Origin: Silurus meridionalis
Lineage: Eukaryota; Chordata; Actinopteri; Siluriformes; Siluridae
Reading direction: 5' to 3'
Assembly: GCF_014805685.1 (NCBI RefSeq)
Contig: NC_060904.1
Location: forward strand, 16,489,311 to 16,553,310
Length of the DNA stretch: 64,000 bases
Positions 1 through 13,369 of this stretch are shown one piece after another. The notes beneath the pieces were generated by a model that was not told where the DNA came from, did no database searches, and saw nothing but the letters and a program-made list of their open reading frames with translations. The translations under genes and the position numbers were made by a program. Position 1 is the first letter of the stretch. Each line of letters opens with the position of its first letter.

Positions 1-1034
1 TTCTTTTTCTACACGGACTCCCAGCGAAGACATCGTACACGGGCGTTCATGCGAAGCCACAACGCTGACGGCTACGACCGGGTGAATAATTGATGCCCCG
101 TATTTGAGTCATGTCGTCCCTTTCTTCCTTTACTTGAAAAAATCATGTCTTATTCATGGATGCCTCAGATCGGTTCCATCAATTCTCACAGCGCATCCCC
201 TAAAGGCAGGACTATTTTGGAAAATTAAGTAAGTGACTATGAAACATGAAATGAGACGGTGCTGGGAATTTTCTTACACGGTCATGTTTCCAATGGAGTC
301 TGCAACTGTGTTTCAGGTCCCCGAATGTATAATCTGATAGTGTTTACTAGGAAGTCATCAAGCTCTTTAGCTGTAAATCTGCTGTAACGGCACACACATG
401 GGTGTTTTTTTGAGTTTTCCTCGAACGTTCCATGGGCACTACGTGCATTTGTTTGAATGCAAACCGCTGTAGGTCTTGTTCATTAGTAACTGACGTGACT
501 TTAACATATACGTAGGACCTAGCATACCTAGCATACCTCCAGGATTATATTTCTTAACGTATTCTCATGGATAGATCCAGCCAGGACTCCTAGGACCTCC
601 GAAACACGTGTAGACCCCAAATGCTTCCCTTTATGCTGAGTCATTGGGCAGCGTAACATTACGCTGAAGAAAAAAGGCTATCTGCCGCCTTCTGCATACA
701 TAAACTCACAGATGTCTGTGATTGGTTAGTGTCTCTGACCGACTGGAGAGAGAGTGTATGGCCAATTCTGCCTTCTCGGATACTCTGTTAGGGATGGTAT
801 CGTTAGGGGACATAGTCGGAATCCCACAAGCGCTAGAAAACAATATTTTACATTTCTGCCAAGTATAGTTTTATGTGTACAAGTTTGGTGGACGAAGAGT
901 TTTCCCTGGGGCTTTCTTATACCAGAAATAGAAAAAAGTCAAATAAAACACTTAAATATAAATGCCATGCTTTAGGTAGATGTTGTAAGGTTTTCTAGAG
1001 TTGCCAGGAATCAATTAAAGGTTAACCATAAAGC

Positions 1035-1520
1035 TATTGGGCCTCGATACATCTAGGGTTAACTGAGGATGATGCGATTCGCTTCTTGAAGCATAACCAG
1101 CAATACGATACATTAAAGATAGATATGAAGCAGCTACTGATGTGATACGTGATACGATTCCCCCCTACTACGATGCAATACTATGCGATGGGAAAAATGT
1201 TATGCTCTGCAACTCAATATGGTACAGATTTCTTTGGTTCAGACAGACAGCAAATCATCAATTTACTTAAGTGCCTTCTGACCTCTAACCTCCTTTTATG
1301 AACAGGACTTTGTAGGGCAAAACAATGAAATAAATAAAACCAGATGTTCTTTACATGTAGGAAGTTACAGCTCTACCTCTGCCATGTTAATCTGTATGCT
1401 GTGTGACTCTCAGGACACGCCTTGGTCTTGTAGTGTCGTGACGTGTCATGTTCACTTAGCAGCAATTCTCAGGTGCTGAGAGAACGCGCTCGAGAAACTA
1501 ATAATTATATAAATCATTTA
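1035..1520 (+). mobile_element. hAT-like DNA transposon fragment, family D copy 1
   Basis: It shares with 41525-41990 an ordered series of motifs: a gatgcgat-rich start, atgaagcagc, cagacagacag, then gttacagctctacctctgcc and the aggacgcctt region. The reverse complement recurs at 11745-12165. No coding capacity remains. Class assignment is by general resemblance to fish hAT non-autonomous elements. Confidence 0.6.
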
Positions 1521-2094
1521 TTTATTTTATTTAATATGCTATATGCTAATGTAAAAATCTAATCGAAATACGTTCTGCCACCACGACGCCAATGAATGTA
1601 TTGCGTAGCTCCCTGTCTCTGACGTTACCTATTTGGCACATCGGGTGGCGTTGTTCCAGTCACCAAATGGGACCTTCCACTTTCTTAGCAAATGTTTGTA
1701 TGTATATTGTAGGGTCAAAACGATCGAGTTCTGCGAGGGCTCAACGCTTCTCCTTCGACCTGATGTGAAAGGTAATAACGGTAAATGTTTAGCGCCTGCA
1801 TAATTAGAGCTAGACGACCTCATTTGTATGACCATCTCCTTCAGGCGACGGTTGCTAATTAACTTGGAAGCGTTTTCTGCATTTCGATTCCGCTGGCGTT
1901 GCTTTTGGAAAACGCTTCCAAACTACTGCATTGTACAGAGTTACAGTCCCACAGAGCGATCCAAAGGGTTCAAGTTTAAAACCCTGAGAGGAATTCCAGA
2001 AGAAAATGTGAAAGTGGGGGGATTTAAGATGGAAGACTACGTGGCACAAAACAATAAATGAATTAGCGGCTATTCCGAGTCATACGAAATCCAG

Positions 2095-2420
2095 TTTGGA
2101 GTTCAGCTGTGTATATTGGTTTACCTGAGTGTGTAATTACGTTAACGGGCGCCCCGAAGCCGTCTCGGGTCGTAAAGCGGGATGCGATTCCGCAGGCAGC
2201 TGTTTCGCTCGCTCTAATAGCAGATTTGGCCACTTTCGCCCAGACAGCCAGTGTAATCACACGCCGAGACATCGCGGCGGATTTAATGAGACGGTGATCC
2301 TCGAAAAGATAACAGACTGCTTCCAGATCAATGCTCTCTCTCCACCCCTGCCTTAGTGGGTGATTACGGGCAGGAACGCAAGGCGCTCCGGCTGCTCGAG
2401 AGCCCTTGATGAACGAGTGG
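2095..2420. promoter_or_regulatory. candidate conserved non-coding element in ext1 intron 1
   Basis: This is complex, CpG-containing, repeat-free sequence between transposon copies, open in several frames on both strands because it is GC-rich. It contains a cagctg E-box, taatagc and gtaatcac cores. No protein family is recognised in any frame. Conservation is inferred from composition only. Confidence 0.3.
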
Positions 2421-2682
2421 AGTGGAGAAAATAATGATAGAAATTGTAACTGACTCGCATCTCAACCAAAATAGCTCAAACAAAAGACGGATCGAGACGT
2501 CTCAGGCTGAGGATAACTCGATTTAGCACCTATCATGCATTTAAAGTGCGGGTTAAGTTACAGAACGATTGCAAATATTTTATCTTGATTAAACTACGAT
2601 TCGCAAAGTAATCACCGGGAGAGAATAGAAACGGGAATTTTTGACGGTTATTGAATCTTGCTGTTGCTTCGGCCGATTCGGA

Positions 2683-2980
2683 GGGTGTTAGTAAAGTCAT
2701 GCACTGATGTAGGTGAGAAGGTGAGGAGGCCTGGGGTGCAGTCAGCGTTTATCAGGTTCAGAATGTTTGGAGCTCTTTAGCAGGAGAGATCTTCCAGATC
2801 GTCATGAAGCCAGATTTGTGCACTGTCATGCTGGAACAGGTTTGGGTCTCCTAGTTTAAGTGAATGGGAAAATTTCATGCTACCACACCCAAAGACGAGT
2901 TTGTGGTAAGTTTTTGCGGAAGAACCACATTCAGCTGGTAAAGTCAGGTGTCCCAGTACTTCTATTCATACAGTGCATCA
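2683..2980 (-). mobile_element. non-autonomous DNA transposon, family A copy 1
   Basis: Contains ggcctggggtgcagtcagcg, ctggaacaggtttgggtctc and an end reading ggtgtcccagtacttct. It matches six other copies in the window. The family is the abundant fish element whose ends resemble CCAAAAGTTTGTGGACACC. Orientation here is defined as + when cttcccagaagagtgg reads on the + strand. Confidence 0.75.
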
Positions 2981-3149
2981 TCATCAGTTCATCATGGTTA
3001 GTCAGAAGACAGAAAACTTGAGCTGACCATCACAGGGCTGAGAAACTCTTTCCGTAGCTCAGTGCAGCCACAAACAGGAAAAGTGGTTAACCGGATTTCT
3101 CAAAGTTTTAATTACGACGTAAGAACAGGGGCTTTGAGGATTCGGATTT

Positions 3150-3485
3150 GGACTGTAGTTTATGTCAACAGTCTGCTACACTGACTCAGGACTACAGTTG
3201 GCATCTGATCACCATCACTGCACCTCAACATCGTTCATCTGTTATACACGGACATTCAGTGCAACCCGGAGGAGGATGAGGTTTCCTCTTGAGTCTGGTT
3301 CCTCTCAAGGTTTCTTCATTATGCCGTCTTGGGGAGTTTTTTCTTCACCACAATTGCACCTGTTTGTTTATCAGGGACAAACTTAGACTTATAAAGAACA
3401 TCTTATTTATTCTTTGTCACCACATTATCTGCTTTAAGACAACGTTCATTGTTAAAAGCGCAATAGAAATCAAAATGAATTAAAT
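3150..3485 (+). mobile_element. L2-type LINE 3' tail, copy 1
   Basis: Contains gaggatgaggtttcctcttg, gagtctggttcctctcaagg, gggagtttttt and a terminal aacgttcattgttaaaagcg followed by caatagaaatcaaaatgaat. This is the characteristic 3' end shared by fish L2/CR1-like LINEs and dependent SINEs. There is no ORF. Confidence 0.75.
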
Positions 3486-4889
3486 CAAACAATTGAAACC
3501 CTTCCAACAAGACTGTTGTTTTTCCGCAAGCCAAGCATTTTTTTCCCTCTCCCTCCTGTAGTTTTCAAGATGGAAACGAAACAAGTGTGGACTCGGATAA
3601 GAATTCAACATGACGCCTGGGCGAACCCGTCAATTTGCATCGATTCATTTCATTTCCATGTTTTTTTGCATTTATCCCCACATGCCGTTTTCATTTCTCA
3701 ATACGCTGCTATTTTTAGTAAAAACGAGGCTGACGAGCCGAAAAGTACTTTCATTAGCATTTTTACAGTTTTAGGTGTTTTTTTTTTTTGAGGGGTGGGT
3801 TTGCAGAATCAGCACTTCAGCTTTGTTGAGCAATAGGTTCTGTATAAAAGCACATTATTTGACAACCTTTTAATGGTTCCCAGGTGGCAAACTGAAAACG
3901 ATGTTTCATTGGGTTTTTCGTTTTCCTTTTTTTTTTTATGAGCATTGCTGTAATCTTTCATTCAGTCCAGTTAAACAATTTTTAACATTTTAATTTTCCA
4001 GTGTCGATGGTCCATGACCACCTCTAACGCTCACTGTAATGCTCTCGCAGCACTTTAGAAGGTTTTTTCGGTTAGTTTTACCTGTATCACCTCTACAAAT
4101 GATACCAGCATGCAACAGCCAATCAGCTTTCTGTTATTGGCTCAAATCTCTCTCGGATTGGACCGACGAAAAAGCCTTAATAAATGAATTTAGGGCCCGG
4201 TTAAACCAGTTTCTTACAACATTCCTAATGGTCTTAAAAAGCCTTCAATATAATTTGGTGAAATCTACAGAAACCCTGAAATGACGGGCGCCAAGGAATT
4301 CCTCAGACAGTTTTTTGCTAGATCAGTTCCTTGAAATTGTCCATAATTACTTACCTATTTGCATTCAGTGGCAGTTTTACCAAATTTAGCACCAGCGGAC
4401 CTTTTTTTTGGGTGTAATTACAACATCAGATGTACCTTTAGCTGAAACAGGGCCCATAAGAAACTAATGAGAGTTTTCTCGGACTTCATCTGCACAAGAG
4501 ACGGCTGTATTACTCTTTGAGTTCAGACTCATAATGTAATGTTGTTAGGTTGTGTTCTTTAAACACAGCCACTGGCTCTTGACAGATGAGACGAATGGCC
4601 TTGTCCTTGCACCGCACAAAAAACTAATCAGAAGCCCAAGCTGCTGCACTCAGAGTCAATTTTTCTTTTCTTTGACGTTGTCAAGCCTGGCTAGCTTGGG
4701 GATGGACGCAGCAGTGAGGGAGCCTTGGTTAAATGTGATGTCGCTGAGTGCTGAAATAGCTGCTAAATTTTGTTCTTTTGAACTTTTCTTGGAACCGTCA
4801 GGCTATAAACTGTCATTGGCATGATCGTTGAATTTATGATGCACTACTTTACTGATATCAATTATTTGTGGATTAGAAATAATGTTAAC

Positions 4890-4960
4890 CTTTTGTTTTT
4901 GTGGGGACGGATGATCCGCTCTGGCAACCCCTAACAGAACAGCCGAAAGAAGGCGACGAC
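4890..4960 (+). mobile_element. LINE 3'-terminal fragment, plus orientation
   Basis: It reads ggatgatccgctctggcaac, then ccctaacagaacagccgaaa. This is the usual 3' end of the same LINE type whose larger minus-strand copy begins 60 bp downstream. Confidence 0.6.
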
Positions 4961-5015
4961 TAACTTTTAGTTTTTGCCCACTCTTAAAGTTGTACAAGCA
5001 ATCTTCTTTTTTTCT

Positions 5016-5990
5016 TTAGGCTGCTCTTTTATAAGGGGCACCACAGCAGATCATCCGTCTCCAGACACCTCTGTCCTCTACGTCTGCCTCTTTCAAACCA
5101 ACTACCTGCATGTCTTCCCTCACCACATCCATAAACCTCCTCTTTGGTGTTCCTCTTTTCCTCCTTCCTGGCGGCTCCATCCTCAGCATTCTCCTACCGA
5201 TATACCCCATGTCCCTCCTCTGCACATGTCCAAACCATTCAATCACACCACCCTCCCCTTGTCTCTAAAACGTCCTACATGTGCTGTCCCTCTAATAAAC
5301 TCATTTCTAATCCTGTCCATCCTCGTCAACGAAAACCTCAACATCTTCAGCTCTGCTCCCTCCAGCTCCACCTCCTGTCTTTTACTCAATGCCACTGTCT
5401 CTAAACCATACAACATCTCAGGTCTCACCACAGTCCTATAAACTTTCCCTTTCACTCTCACAGATACTCTTCTATCACAAATCACTCCTGCTATCACTCT
5501 TCTCCACCCACTCCACCCTGCCTGCACCCTTTTCTTCACTTCTCTAACACACTCTTCATTACTTTGCACTGTTGACCCTAGGTACCTGAACTCCTCCACC
5601 TTCTCCACCTCTTCTCCCTGCAACTGCACCCCTCTAATGCCCTCTCTCTCAGTCACACACATGTACTCTGTCTTACTCCTACTGATTTTCGTTCCTCTAT
5701 TCCTTCAGCGCATACTTCCACCTCTCTAGGCTCTTCTCAACCTGCTCCCTGCTCTCACCACAAATCACAATATCATCCACAAACATCACAGTCCATGAAG
5801 ACTGCAAACAGGAAAGTGCTCAGAGACGATCCTTGATGCAATCCAACCTCCACCTTTCTGTCATTCCTACTCACTTCACTGCTGTCACACTGTCATACAT
5901 GTCCTGCTCCACCCTCACATACTTCTCTGCCACACCGGACTTCCTCATACAATACCACAATACAATCCAAACTACAATTACAGACTAATG
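5016..5990 (-). pseudogene. broken non-LTR retrotransposon reverse transcriptase (LINE)
   Basis: On the minus strand, two frames carry the C-terminal half of a fish LINE polyprotein. At 5243-5662 is VEEFRYLGSTVQSNEECVRE and on to MLRFSLTRMDRIRNEFIRGT. At 5016-5246 is WFGHVQRRDMGYIGRRMLRM with RRKRGTPKRRFMDVV. Further upstream in the element, about 5771-5784 encodes MFVDDIVIC, the FxDD active-site motif. A block of residues appears deleted just before it, and stops and frameshifts break the frame. The clade is RTE-like or related; I cannot fix it. The copy is 5'-truncated, dead, and antisense to ext1. Confidence 0.85.
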
Positions 5991-8324
5991 TAATTTGTAG
6001 GGAAGCAGCCTATAGACTGAATGTTATATGCTAAATTTGTATTTTATAATATTTTTGTTTTAGGGAGGCTAATAAACACATCATTATGGATGTTAAACCT
6101 GAGAGAACTTCTGATTTGTGCGTGTCACTTTCCACGTTTTTGACATACTGAAGCTTTTCTTTAAACCCAAAGTTGTGGAGTTTGGCCTCAAACATTTTCC
6201 GATGCTTTCAAAACTAGAACTTGGCGATGTGCACTCCGTTTCGAGTGTATATTATGTACATTTCTGCCTAGTTGATGCTCATCATCTGCTTTCTCATCCA
6301 CCCACAGTCCTCCGTTTCTGTGTGCAGGCAGCAGGCTTTAAAAACTGCTCTATAAATATAAAAATATAAATCCCTGAAGGGCGGCATGACGTCAGCCCGT
6401 CTCCGTGTCACTCTGGCCGCTCACACCTTTTTTCCGTCTCCTCCCAGCTTTTGGCAGCTTATCCTAATTAGAAATGTGGTAGGAGCTTTTGGTTTATTGC
6501 TGGCGTTTGATCCCGGTGGATTTCTACCTTCACTGGCTGCACGGGAAGAAGCTTTAGGTTCGAAAAGATGACTAGGAAAGCTAATTTGGTGTAGCAGGTG
6601 TAGCATTTTTATAGCTCGGTTTTGATCGTCCTCTGTTCAACACTAGATATAATTTAAAGGAGGATGAACCACTAATAGGCTTGTGCAATGTTTTGTCTTA
6701 TTCTGAATAGCATAAAAGATTTCAACTATGACGAACAATTGAAATCGCGATCGTTTTCACGAATCTTATCACGAAAAGGCTTTTTTTTTTTCGGTAATTT
6801 CAATGATTTTTAAAGGAGCTTACATATAATTTGTACAATTTGTCTTGTGCAGAATTTGGACGCATCGACTCCAGTCATTGTGGTTTGAAGGCAAGGGATT
6901 GCACGAATAGATCGAGTTTTCTTTTTTCCTTACGATTTAGCCGTTTCCTTTTTTTTCCATTTTCCGAATTTTGCTCTACCATCGCAAAACACTTTTAAGC
7001 CACACCCCTTTCCCCCCTTAGGTGCAGCATGGTTAAAATCAGATTGACAAAGCCGGAATTGGCGTATAAAATGTTTTGCGACGTGACGTCATCGAGCATA
7101 TCGCAAAACCCAAACAAAACACCTACATTACATGTACACATACATTAAGTGATGTATTGTTTGTAGTTCTGCCCTGTTTTTTCGCCAACAGAATTTCGCC
7201 ACAGCACTGTTTCGCGTCTCTGAGCATCATGATGGCGTTTCGTTCGGTTCAGTCGCAATGGCTCACTTATTAACAGCAACTTGGTTTTACGTTCTCATTT
7301 ATTTTTTAATAATCCCAAATATCAGTATTCAACATTTTATGTTTAAAATATAAACTCATTATTTATGCATTTGTAACTGCAGGTTATAGCATTACAGGTC
7401 CCTCTGAGCAGTGTGTAAATGCATTGAAGTGCCACTTCAGATTCAGCTTCGGTTTCCGTTGCATTGAGAAGATAAAATTTAGTTGTTCCAGCTGTCCACA
7501 GTAGTTTGTAATGTACCAGCACAATTGCACACTCAGCAAAATATCATCCAATTATTATTATCAATAAAATCCCCCCAGAAATATCGAGAGATTTTTATTT
7601 TGACTACTTGCTTTAATTGCAGTCAAAAGGAGCAGGTTTGAAAAGGAAATCCAGGCACATGGTTACAAATTAACAACAACTACCTGCACATGCTATAATA
7701 TAATCAGCCAAATTGTTGCGTAGGAAGAATTTGAATATTTCAAGTTACACATAACAACTATAAAGACAGAAGCAGTTCGAGGCGACGGATGTGAGCGGTT
7801 GATAAGGTACGAAAAACGGAAACATTCGAGTTGATGTCTCGCTAGTGTTTATTTTAGATTGCGCTTGCTGGACTTTGCCTTGTGGTTGCGAAAGGTAGCA
7901 TTTAGTCAGCACGTGTAATGAAAGGCTTTCCAGATGTTTCCCAATAAAACCTTTCCAATGACGCTTTAGATGTCTGGATTTTCCCTCGGTTGACGTCCTG
8001 AATTATTATTTTTTTTTTTTATGCATGAGGTAACGACTAGATTTTTTTTATTATTCAGGTTGTCTACAGTATCTAGTGGTTTTCTTACAAGATGTTAGAT
8101 GTATTGCCCCGAGCACTGAATGTCAGTGTGATAACAACCGTTTTTCTTTCTATAGAATTCTCAATTTCGATTGGTCAAAAGTTGTTGATTAATAATATGC
8201 TGGATACGGGCTTATCTCGTACAAGCATGTAGATATTGGAGATTTTTTTTAGAAAGGGGCTCCAGTGTCAGCAGGCTTTGGAACATAAGCTTACTCGAAT
8301 ACTTTTCCCATGTCTGAGAGAAAA

Positions 8325-8395
8325 AGTTAAGATAAGATCGATAAGATATACTTTTATTCGTCCCACAGCGGGGAAATTTTGAGGCTGTTGCAGAA
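8325..8395 (-). mobile_element. LINE/SINE 3'-tail fragment
   Basis: Contains gatatacttttattcgtccc followed by cagcggggaaattttg. This resembles the reverse complement of the fish LINE tail with 'gatcaataaagtat'. Short and without coding sequence. Confidence 0.45.
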
Positions 8396-8592
8396 ACGAC
8401 AGGTTTTACCTGTGCGGACAGGAACTGACTTGTTTTGCAGACGTTCCTCAACGTTAAATGTAATATTAAGCAGAGTATAAAATGTTTAAGAAATATGAAA
8501 TCGCCAAGTGCATTTATGGCGTTTGACAGATGGTCTTATCAAAAGCGACTAAAAATTATCAGGTTTTTTTTTATACAGTGAGCAGCAGAGTA

Positions 8593-8825
8593 TTAGGGGC
8601 CTTGCTCAGGGGCCCAGCGGTGACTGCTTGGTAGTAAACGCTTGAACGTCAAAGTCCAGTGCCTCAACCACTGAGCCACCAGTATACAGCGCACCTGGAA
8701 CAAAGAGGGAGAGGGGCCTTGCTCAAGACCCCCAGCAGTGGCAGCTTGGCGGTGCTGGGGCTTGAACCCCTGACGTTCCAAACAGTAAGGCAGAGCCTTA
8801 ACCACTGACCTACCACCTCTAATAT
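8593..8825 (-). mobile_element. two adjacent tRNA-derived SINE copies
   Basis: Two tandem matches to one unit: gccttgctcaggggccca at 8600 and ggccttgctcaagaccccca near 8715. On the minus strand the second copy shows gtggttaaggctctgcctta and ggggttcaagcccc, which are A-box and B-box like elements of a tRNA promoter. The same family occurs at 29890, 30137, 34445 and 45795. Confidence 0.7.
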
Positions 8826-8827
8826 TA

Positions 8828-9180
8828 TACAGGCAAAAGTATTGGGACACTTGGCGATTCCAGCCGTACGTGCTTCTTCCCCAAAATTGTTTACCCCAAA
8901 GTTAGAGGAACGTGATTGGATGCGCAAGAATTAAATTTCCCCTTCACTTGAACCAGGAGACCCAAATGTTCTCCTGCATGACAATGTGCACAAAGCCAGC
9001 TCCTTGAAGATACACTTTGGATATGTGTGGAAGATCTCCTGCACCCCAGGCCTCCTCACCTCACCTTCATCAGCACCTGACTTTACTAACGCTCTTGTGG
9101 CTGAATTATTACTCCACAACATCTCCAAAACATCTTCCCAGAAGAGCGGAAAAGGGGACCAGTAGTGGTATATTCAGGCA
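8828..9180 (+). mobile_element. non-autonomous DNA transposon, family A copy 2
   Basis: Starts aggcaaaagtattgggacac and contains tgcaccccaggcctcctcac and catcttcccagaagagcgg. It directly abuts the minus-strand SINE pair. Confidence 0.75.
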
Positions 9181-9342
9181 TCCACAAGCTTGACTTCCAC
9201 TTTCATAATCCTGTGCTGCAGGTTTTAATTTTTCACGACGGCACATTTGTTTCGAGCGAGCCTCGTGCTGTGGAGCGTCCAAAATCTCCACGCTCGCTGT
9301 CAGAATGTGTTTAATTTATGCAGGCATTGTAACGGAAGGAGG

Positions 9343-9375
9343 ACACACACACACACACACACACATACACACACA
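9343..9375. repeat. (CA)n microsatellite
   Basis: Dinucleotide CA run with one interruption (cata). Confidence 0.98.
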
Positions 9376-9646
9376 AAAGAATCAGTGCTGTTGCCAAGGT
9401 GTCGTTTACACAGCAATCCCACGCTTCTGATGGAGAGATGGCAGTGGATCCTGGCCAGGTCCGGGCACGTCCGCCTCCAGCCAAAGACAGCAGAATGCTG
9501 GGAAATTTGATGGAAAGGTCACCTCCTCCTCCAAGCTCTCCTGTTCTACACAAAACAACCTCACCTGGCCTTTCACTGAAAGCCCGCCATGAGCGAGGAA
9601 CTTGTAGAAATCTGGCTTGAATCTTTTACACTCTGACTTTCTATCA

Positions 9647-9650
<4 letters not shown>

Positions 9651-9706
<56 letters not shown>
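9651..9706. repeat. (TG)n microsatellite
   Basis: Uninterrupted TG run of about 28 units. Confidence 0.98.
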
Positions 9707-9708
<2 letters not shown>

Positions 9709-11744
9709 GTTGGAACAGTAGACGCAGAGAAAAATTGGACCTCTCTCAGCTTTTGCTGATGGATCCATTGTGTGTCCGAGTCCGAGTTTAATGGGGTTAA
9801 AAGGGAAATCTGGATGCGTTCCTGCAACGTTCTTGGTTTTACGTCGGCATTTCAGACACGCAGACTTCCCAACCCGAAACTTTTCCCTCAGCCAATAAAT
9901 TCACTCAGTTGGGAACATGCTGGATGCGGCGATAATGAATTCTTGGCTGAATTCCGCAACACGGAATTCCGCTCCTTATATCTTATCCGTGAGTCACATG
10001 ATCATCTACAGTGACATTATTGTAACGCTGTATGTCTTTAATGAACACAATGCAGGAATGAGGGAAGAGGTGCCGCTGTAAATTCGGCGCAGAGGTAACG
10101 CTGAGGAAACGATGTTAATTCTGTAAATTGATCTCATAAAAATGCCTCACCACACATCAGACGTCTTTGTTCGGACCCCAAACATTTCAGAACGATTGAT
10201 GTTCTTTTCTTTCTTTTTTTTTTTTTGTTTGTTTGTTGCCGACGGTGAACGCGGTGAGAAAATTCGCACATCTAAAGCTGGTTTAAATGGAATAAGCCTG
10301 ATTGGATGACAATCAAGTCTTCAGAGCTTTTAATCCCTTTGTGTAAAATTTGATGTTCTGCATTAGGATTAGTCATTTCATTAGTCATATTCCTAGAAGT
10401 GAAAATGTGGTTTGTTTTTAATGAGCCTTTTGGAGAATTTGCAATAGTTGACACTGAGATTTATTTATTGATTTATTGATTTTATTTTAATTATTATATA
10501 TTAGTATATATTTTTGGGCCTTTGAGATTAAGCAGCATTTGCTATTTATTTATTTAAAGAATTTTTCACTTTTTTACTACACCATCCATCCATCCATCCA
10601 TCCACTAGATGCTTTTGAGGTCACTGACTGTTGTTTTTGCTTTTACATCAGTGATTCTATTTCCTTCTCTCAAAAAATTGTCTTTGCTCTTTTAGGCATC
10701 TCTCTGGTCTTGATGTTGGTCTGCCGTCTTTAATGAAACCCAGAGCTCAGAGATTTGTTTAAAAAAGCAGTCTGTATATCAGGGCCTTATCTGGGCCACT
10801 GGAAACACCAGTCAGTGAGATCCTCCAGTATGTTTGATTTCCAGAAAAATACAGTGCCTTCCAGTGCTTTTTGGAGGGGAACATCTGTCGAGGGTCAGAG
10901 GTCTAAATGTTGGAAAAACAACAGTGTAAAAATGTTGGAAAAACTTGCAACAAATAAAGTTGAAGTTTGGTTTATCCCTCTTCTCTAAACGAAGGCTCTG
11001 AAGTAACAGAAATGATCATACAGCCACAGGCGGATACGACTCACCAACTCGTTCATAACCAACCGTACAAATTTAGTAACCGCTTCAGCGAGGGCATTGA
11101 TTACTCACGTACACGTGATTAACGATCTCAGATTTTTCATCTTAGGATGGCGAACGAGACCTCGATGATCACTGCGAATGTACTGCAGATTCCCAGGAAT
11201 GAACAGCACGTTTGTTGTTTGCTATCTGCACGGTGTGTGTGTTTGGGGGCTGAGCTCGTGGCAGGATACTTTCTAGTGTTGGGAGATGCGAGAATAAAAA
11301 CCTGTCACACGCACACACCACTTGCGTCTCGGTTCTAGGTTCTCCGGCTTTTAAATTATTGAGCACAGTAGAATATTTCACACAGTGACAGTTTTCCTGA
11401 AATTTAGCTCTTATTTATGGGCAGGGGAAGAAAAACAAGAACCTGGAGCATACTGGGAGTATTGAGGAGGGTTTTATCATTATTATTATTATTTTTAGTA
11501 CAGCAGGGGATCATGGGTTCTGCAGTTACAGTAGTTCAGCGAGATTAACGATCAATTGCAACTATGGAGGTTGAACGGTACATGCGTAATATTTTAAGAA
11601 AGGAAGATTCACCGGTTTGCATAGGCTTCAAATGTAAGTGCCTCGGTGTGGGGCATCAGATACAAGTTGCCATTGGTAACGCAATAAATCGTTTTTTTAA
11701 CAAATGTGCATCTGTAAAAACCTATTTCTTTATATGGAGGAAAT

Positions 11745-12165
11745 GACATTTAAGGTTACTACGGAAACCGAGGCGTGTCACTTAGACACTGAAAGTCACT
11801 TAGAAAACAAAATAACATGGCAGAGGTAGAGCTGTAACTTCCTGGAGAAAGAACAGGAGAAACATTTTTCTTTTTTCGCATTACAAAGGCGTGTTTGTAA
11901 AAGGGCCACGTATTAGTATGATTACTGTCTGTCTAAAGCAAGGAAATAAAAGAGAAATAAAATAAGTACGATGCTAAACTGCATAGCATCATATTTTCTC
12001 CACATCGTATTGCATTGAATCGCATTGTGTTAAATGGAAATCGGATCGCACTGCACAGTGCATCTGCAAGCGAGTAGCGGTGACTCACAGTATGCAACTT
12101 TATTGTATCGTTGGCTATTAATCGAGATGTGAATCGCATCGGATCGTACCTAATACATATAGATG
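11745..12165 (-). mobile_element. hAT-like DNA transposon fragment, family D copy 2
   Basis: The segment ggcagaggtagagctgtaac and the downstream series of cgatt/gatcg words match families at 1035 and 41525 in reverse orientation. No transposase frame. Confidence 0.55.
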
Positions 12166-13369
12166 GTGTATGTAGTGTGGTACCGTGGTGTGACTCAGTG
12201 GTTGACCTCACATCACACACACACACACACATCCTGTAGTGTTTTATACTTCTTAGATAATAAAAAAATGATTGATTGAATGTTTGTAGGAATTATATAG
12301 ACTCCGAGTTGTAAACCTTTAGATTCTGGAATCGATCCAGACAGGGTCACGGGGAAAGTCCAAGTTTTGTCATACTGTCAATTTGTCCTATGAACATAAT
12401 ACACTTCGAGGGCACATTAAGCATTCAGTAGTTAGAGTTATAATAATAATCGCACCAATCAGAGTTAAGGACAGGATGTTGTACCAAAGACCTGAAACCA
12501 AACGGTCATGAACTCAGCTCAAAGGAATTAACATCAACGGCTTTGCTCACGGAAACTCAAACAGTCCTCCATACGTCAAAAAGTTTTCACAGCTGATAAA
12601 AAATCACATGACCGGCACCGTGTTCTAAACGTCCTTTCCCGAGCGGCTCCTGGACCTCGCTCGAGGGCTGTTCTCAGAGCTCGATTTCACGGTACATGGT
12701 TTCCCATAAGCAGCCTATTGTATATCTTTTTCCTCACTGAATCAGCGCCTCACTCTGGGGAACTCACCATTGCAGAATGTAGGATTGTCATTTGTTTATG
12801 CAGCTCTCCGACCATTTAGGCAGGATGATGTATTTGTGGATCTTGGCAGCACCGAGACGGTGATGTATTCGACAGAGAATGCAGAGAACCGATATTTCAA
12901 CCTCACACACTGGGCCTGTGGGTACACACACAACCACGCTGGCAGGGTTTCGTGCTGTTTCTAGGCCGGTGGTAACTTGCATCTCTGACACGACAGGACT
13001 TTGGCAATCTTCCTCGTCATTCAATACCATATATTCGGGAAGGGATTTATAACCGAGCGAGGTTTAAGCAGCTCGGAAGACGAAACGAAGGCTTAAAGTC
13101 TTGCTACATATTGCCGTGTTATACTTGTCATTATGGCGTCTCTGATCCAGGGATCGGAGGATTAGTGGCCTGATTTAATCATCCTGAGTAATGCTGGTCA
13201 GCAATGCTGCATGATGGAATCCGTTTCCAATGAAAATGTATATTTCAATTTCTAAATGGAAGCAATTTCAGCATGATGGCCTTTTTTCGTATAAGCACGT
13301 TTTCCGAACTCGCAAGTAAGCACTTGTACCGTGATTATTGACACTAGGATTAAAACCAGGCATTGAGGC

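Noticed and set aside
4974..5441. 155-codon plus-strand frame
   Set aside because: It is the antisense shadow of the minus-strand LINE reverse transcriptase.
9406..9827. Frames with His-Thr repeats
   Set aside because: Translation of a TG/CA microsatellite. The same holds near 31487, 40062, 42675 and 57075.
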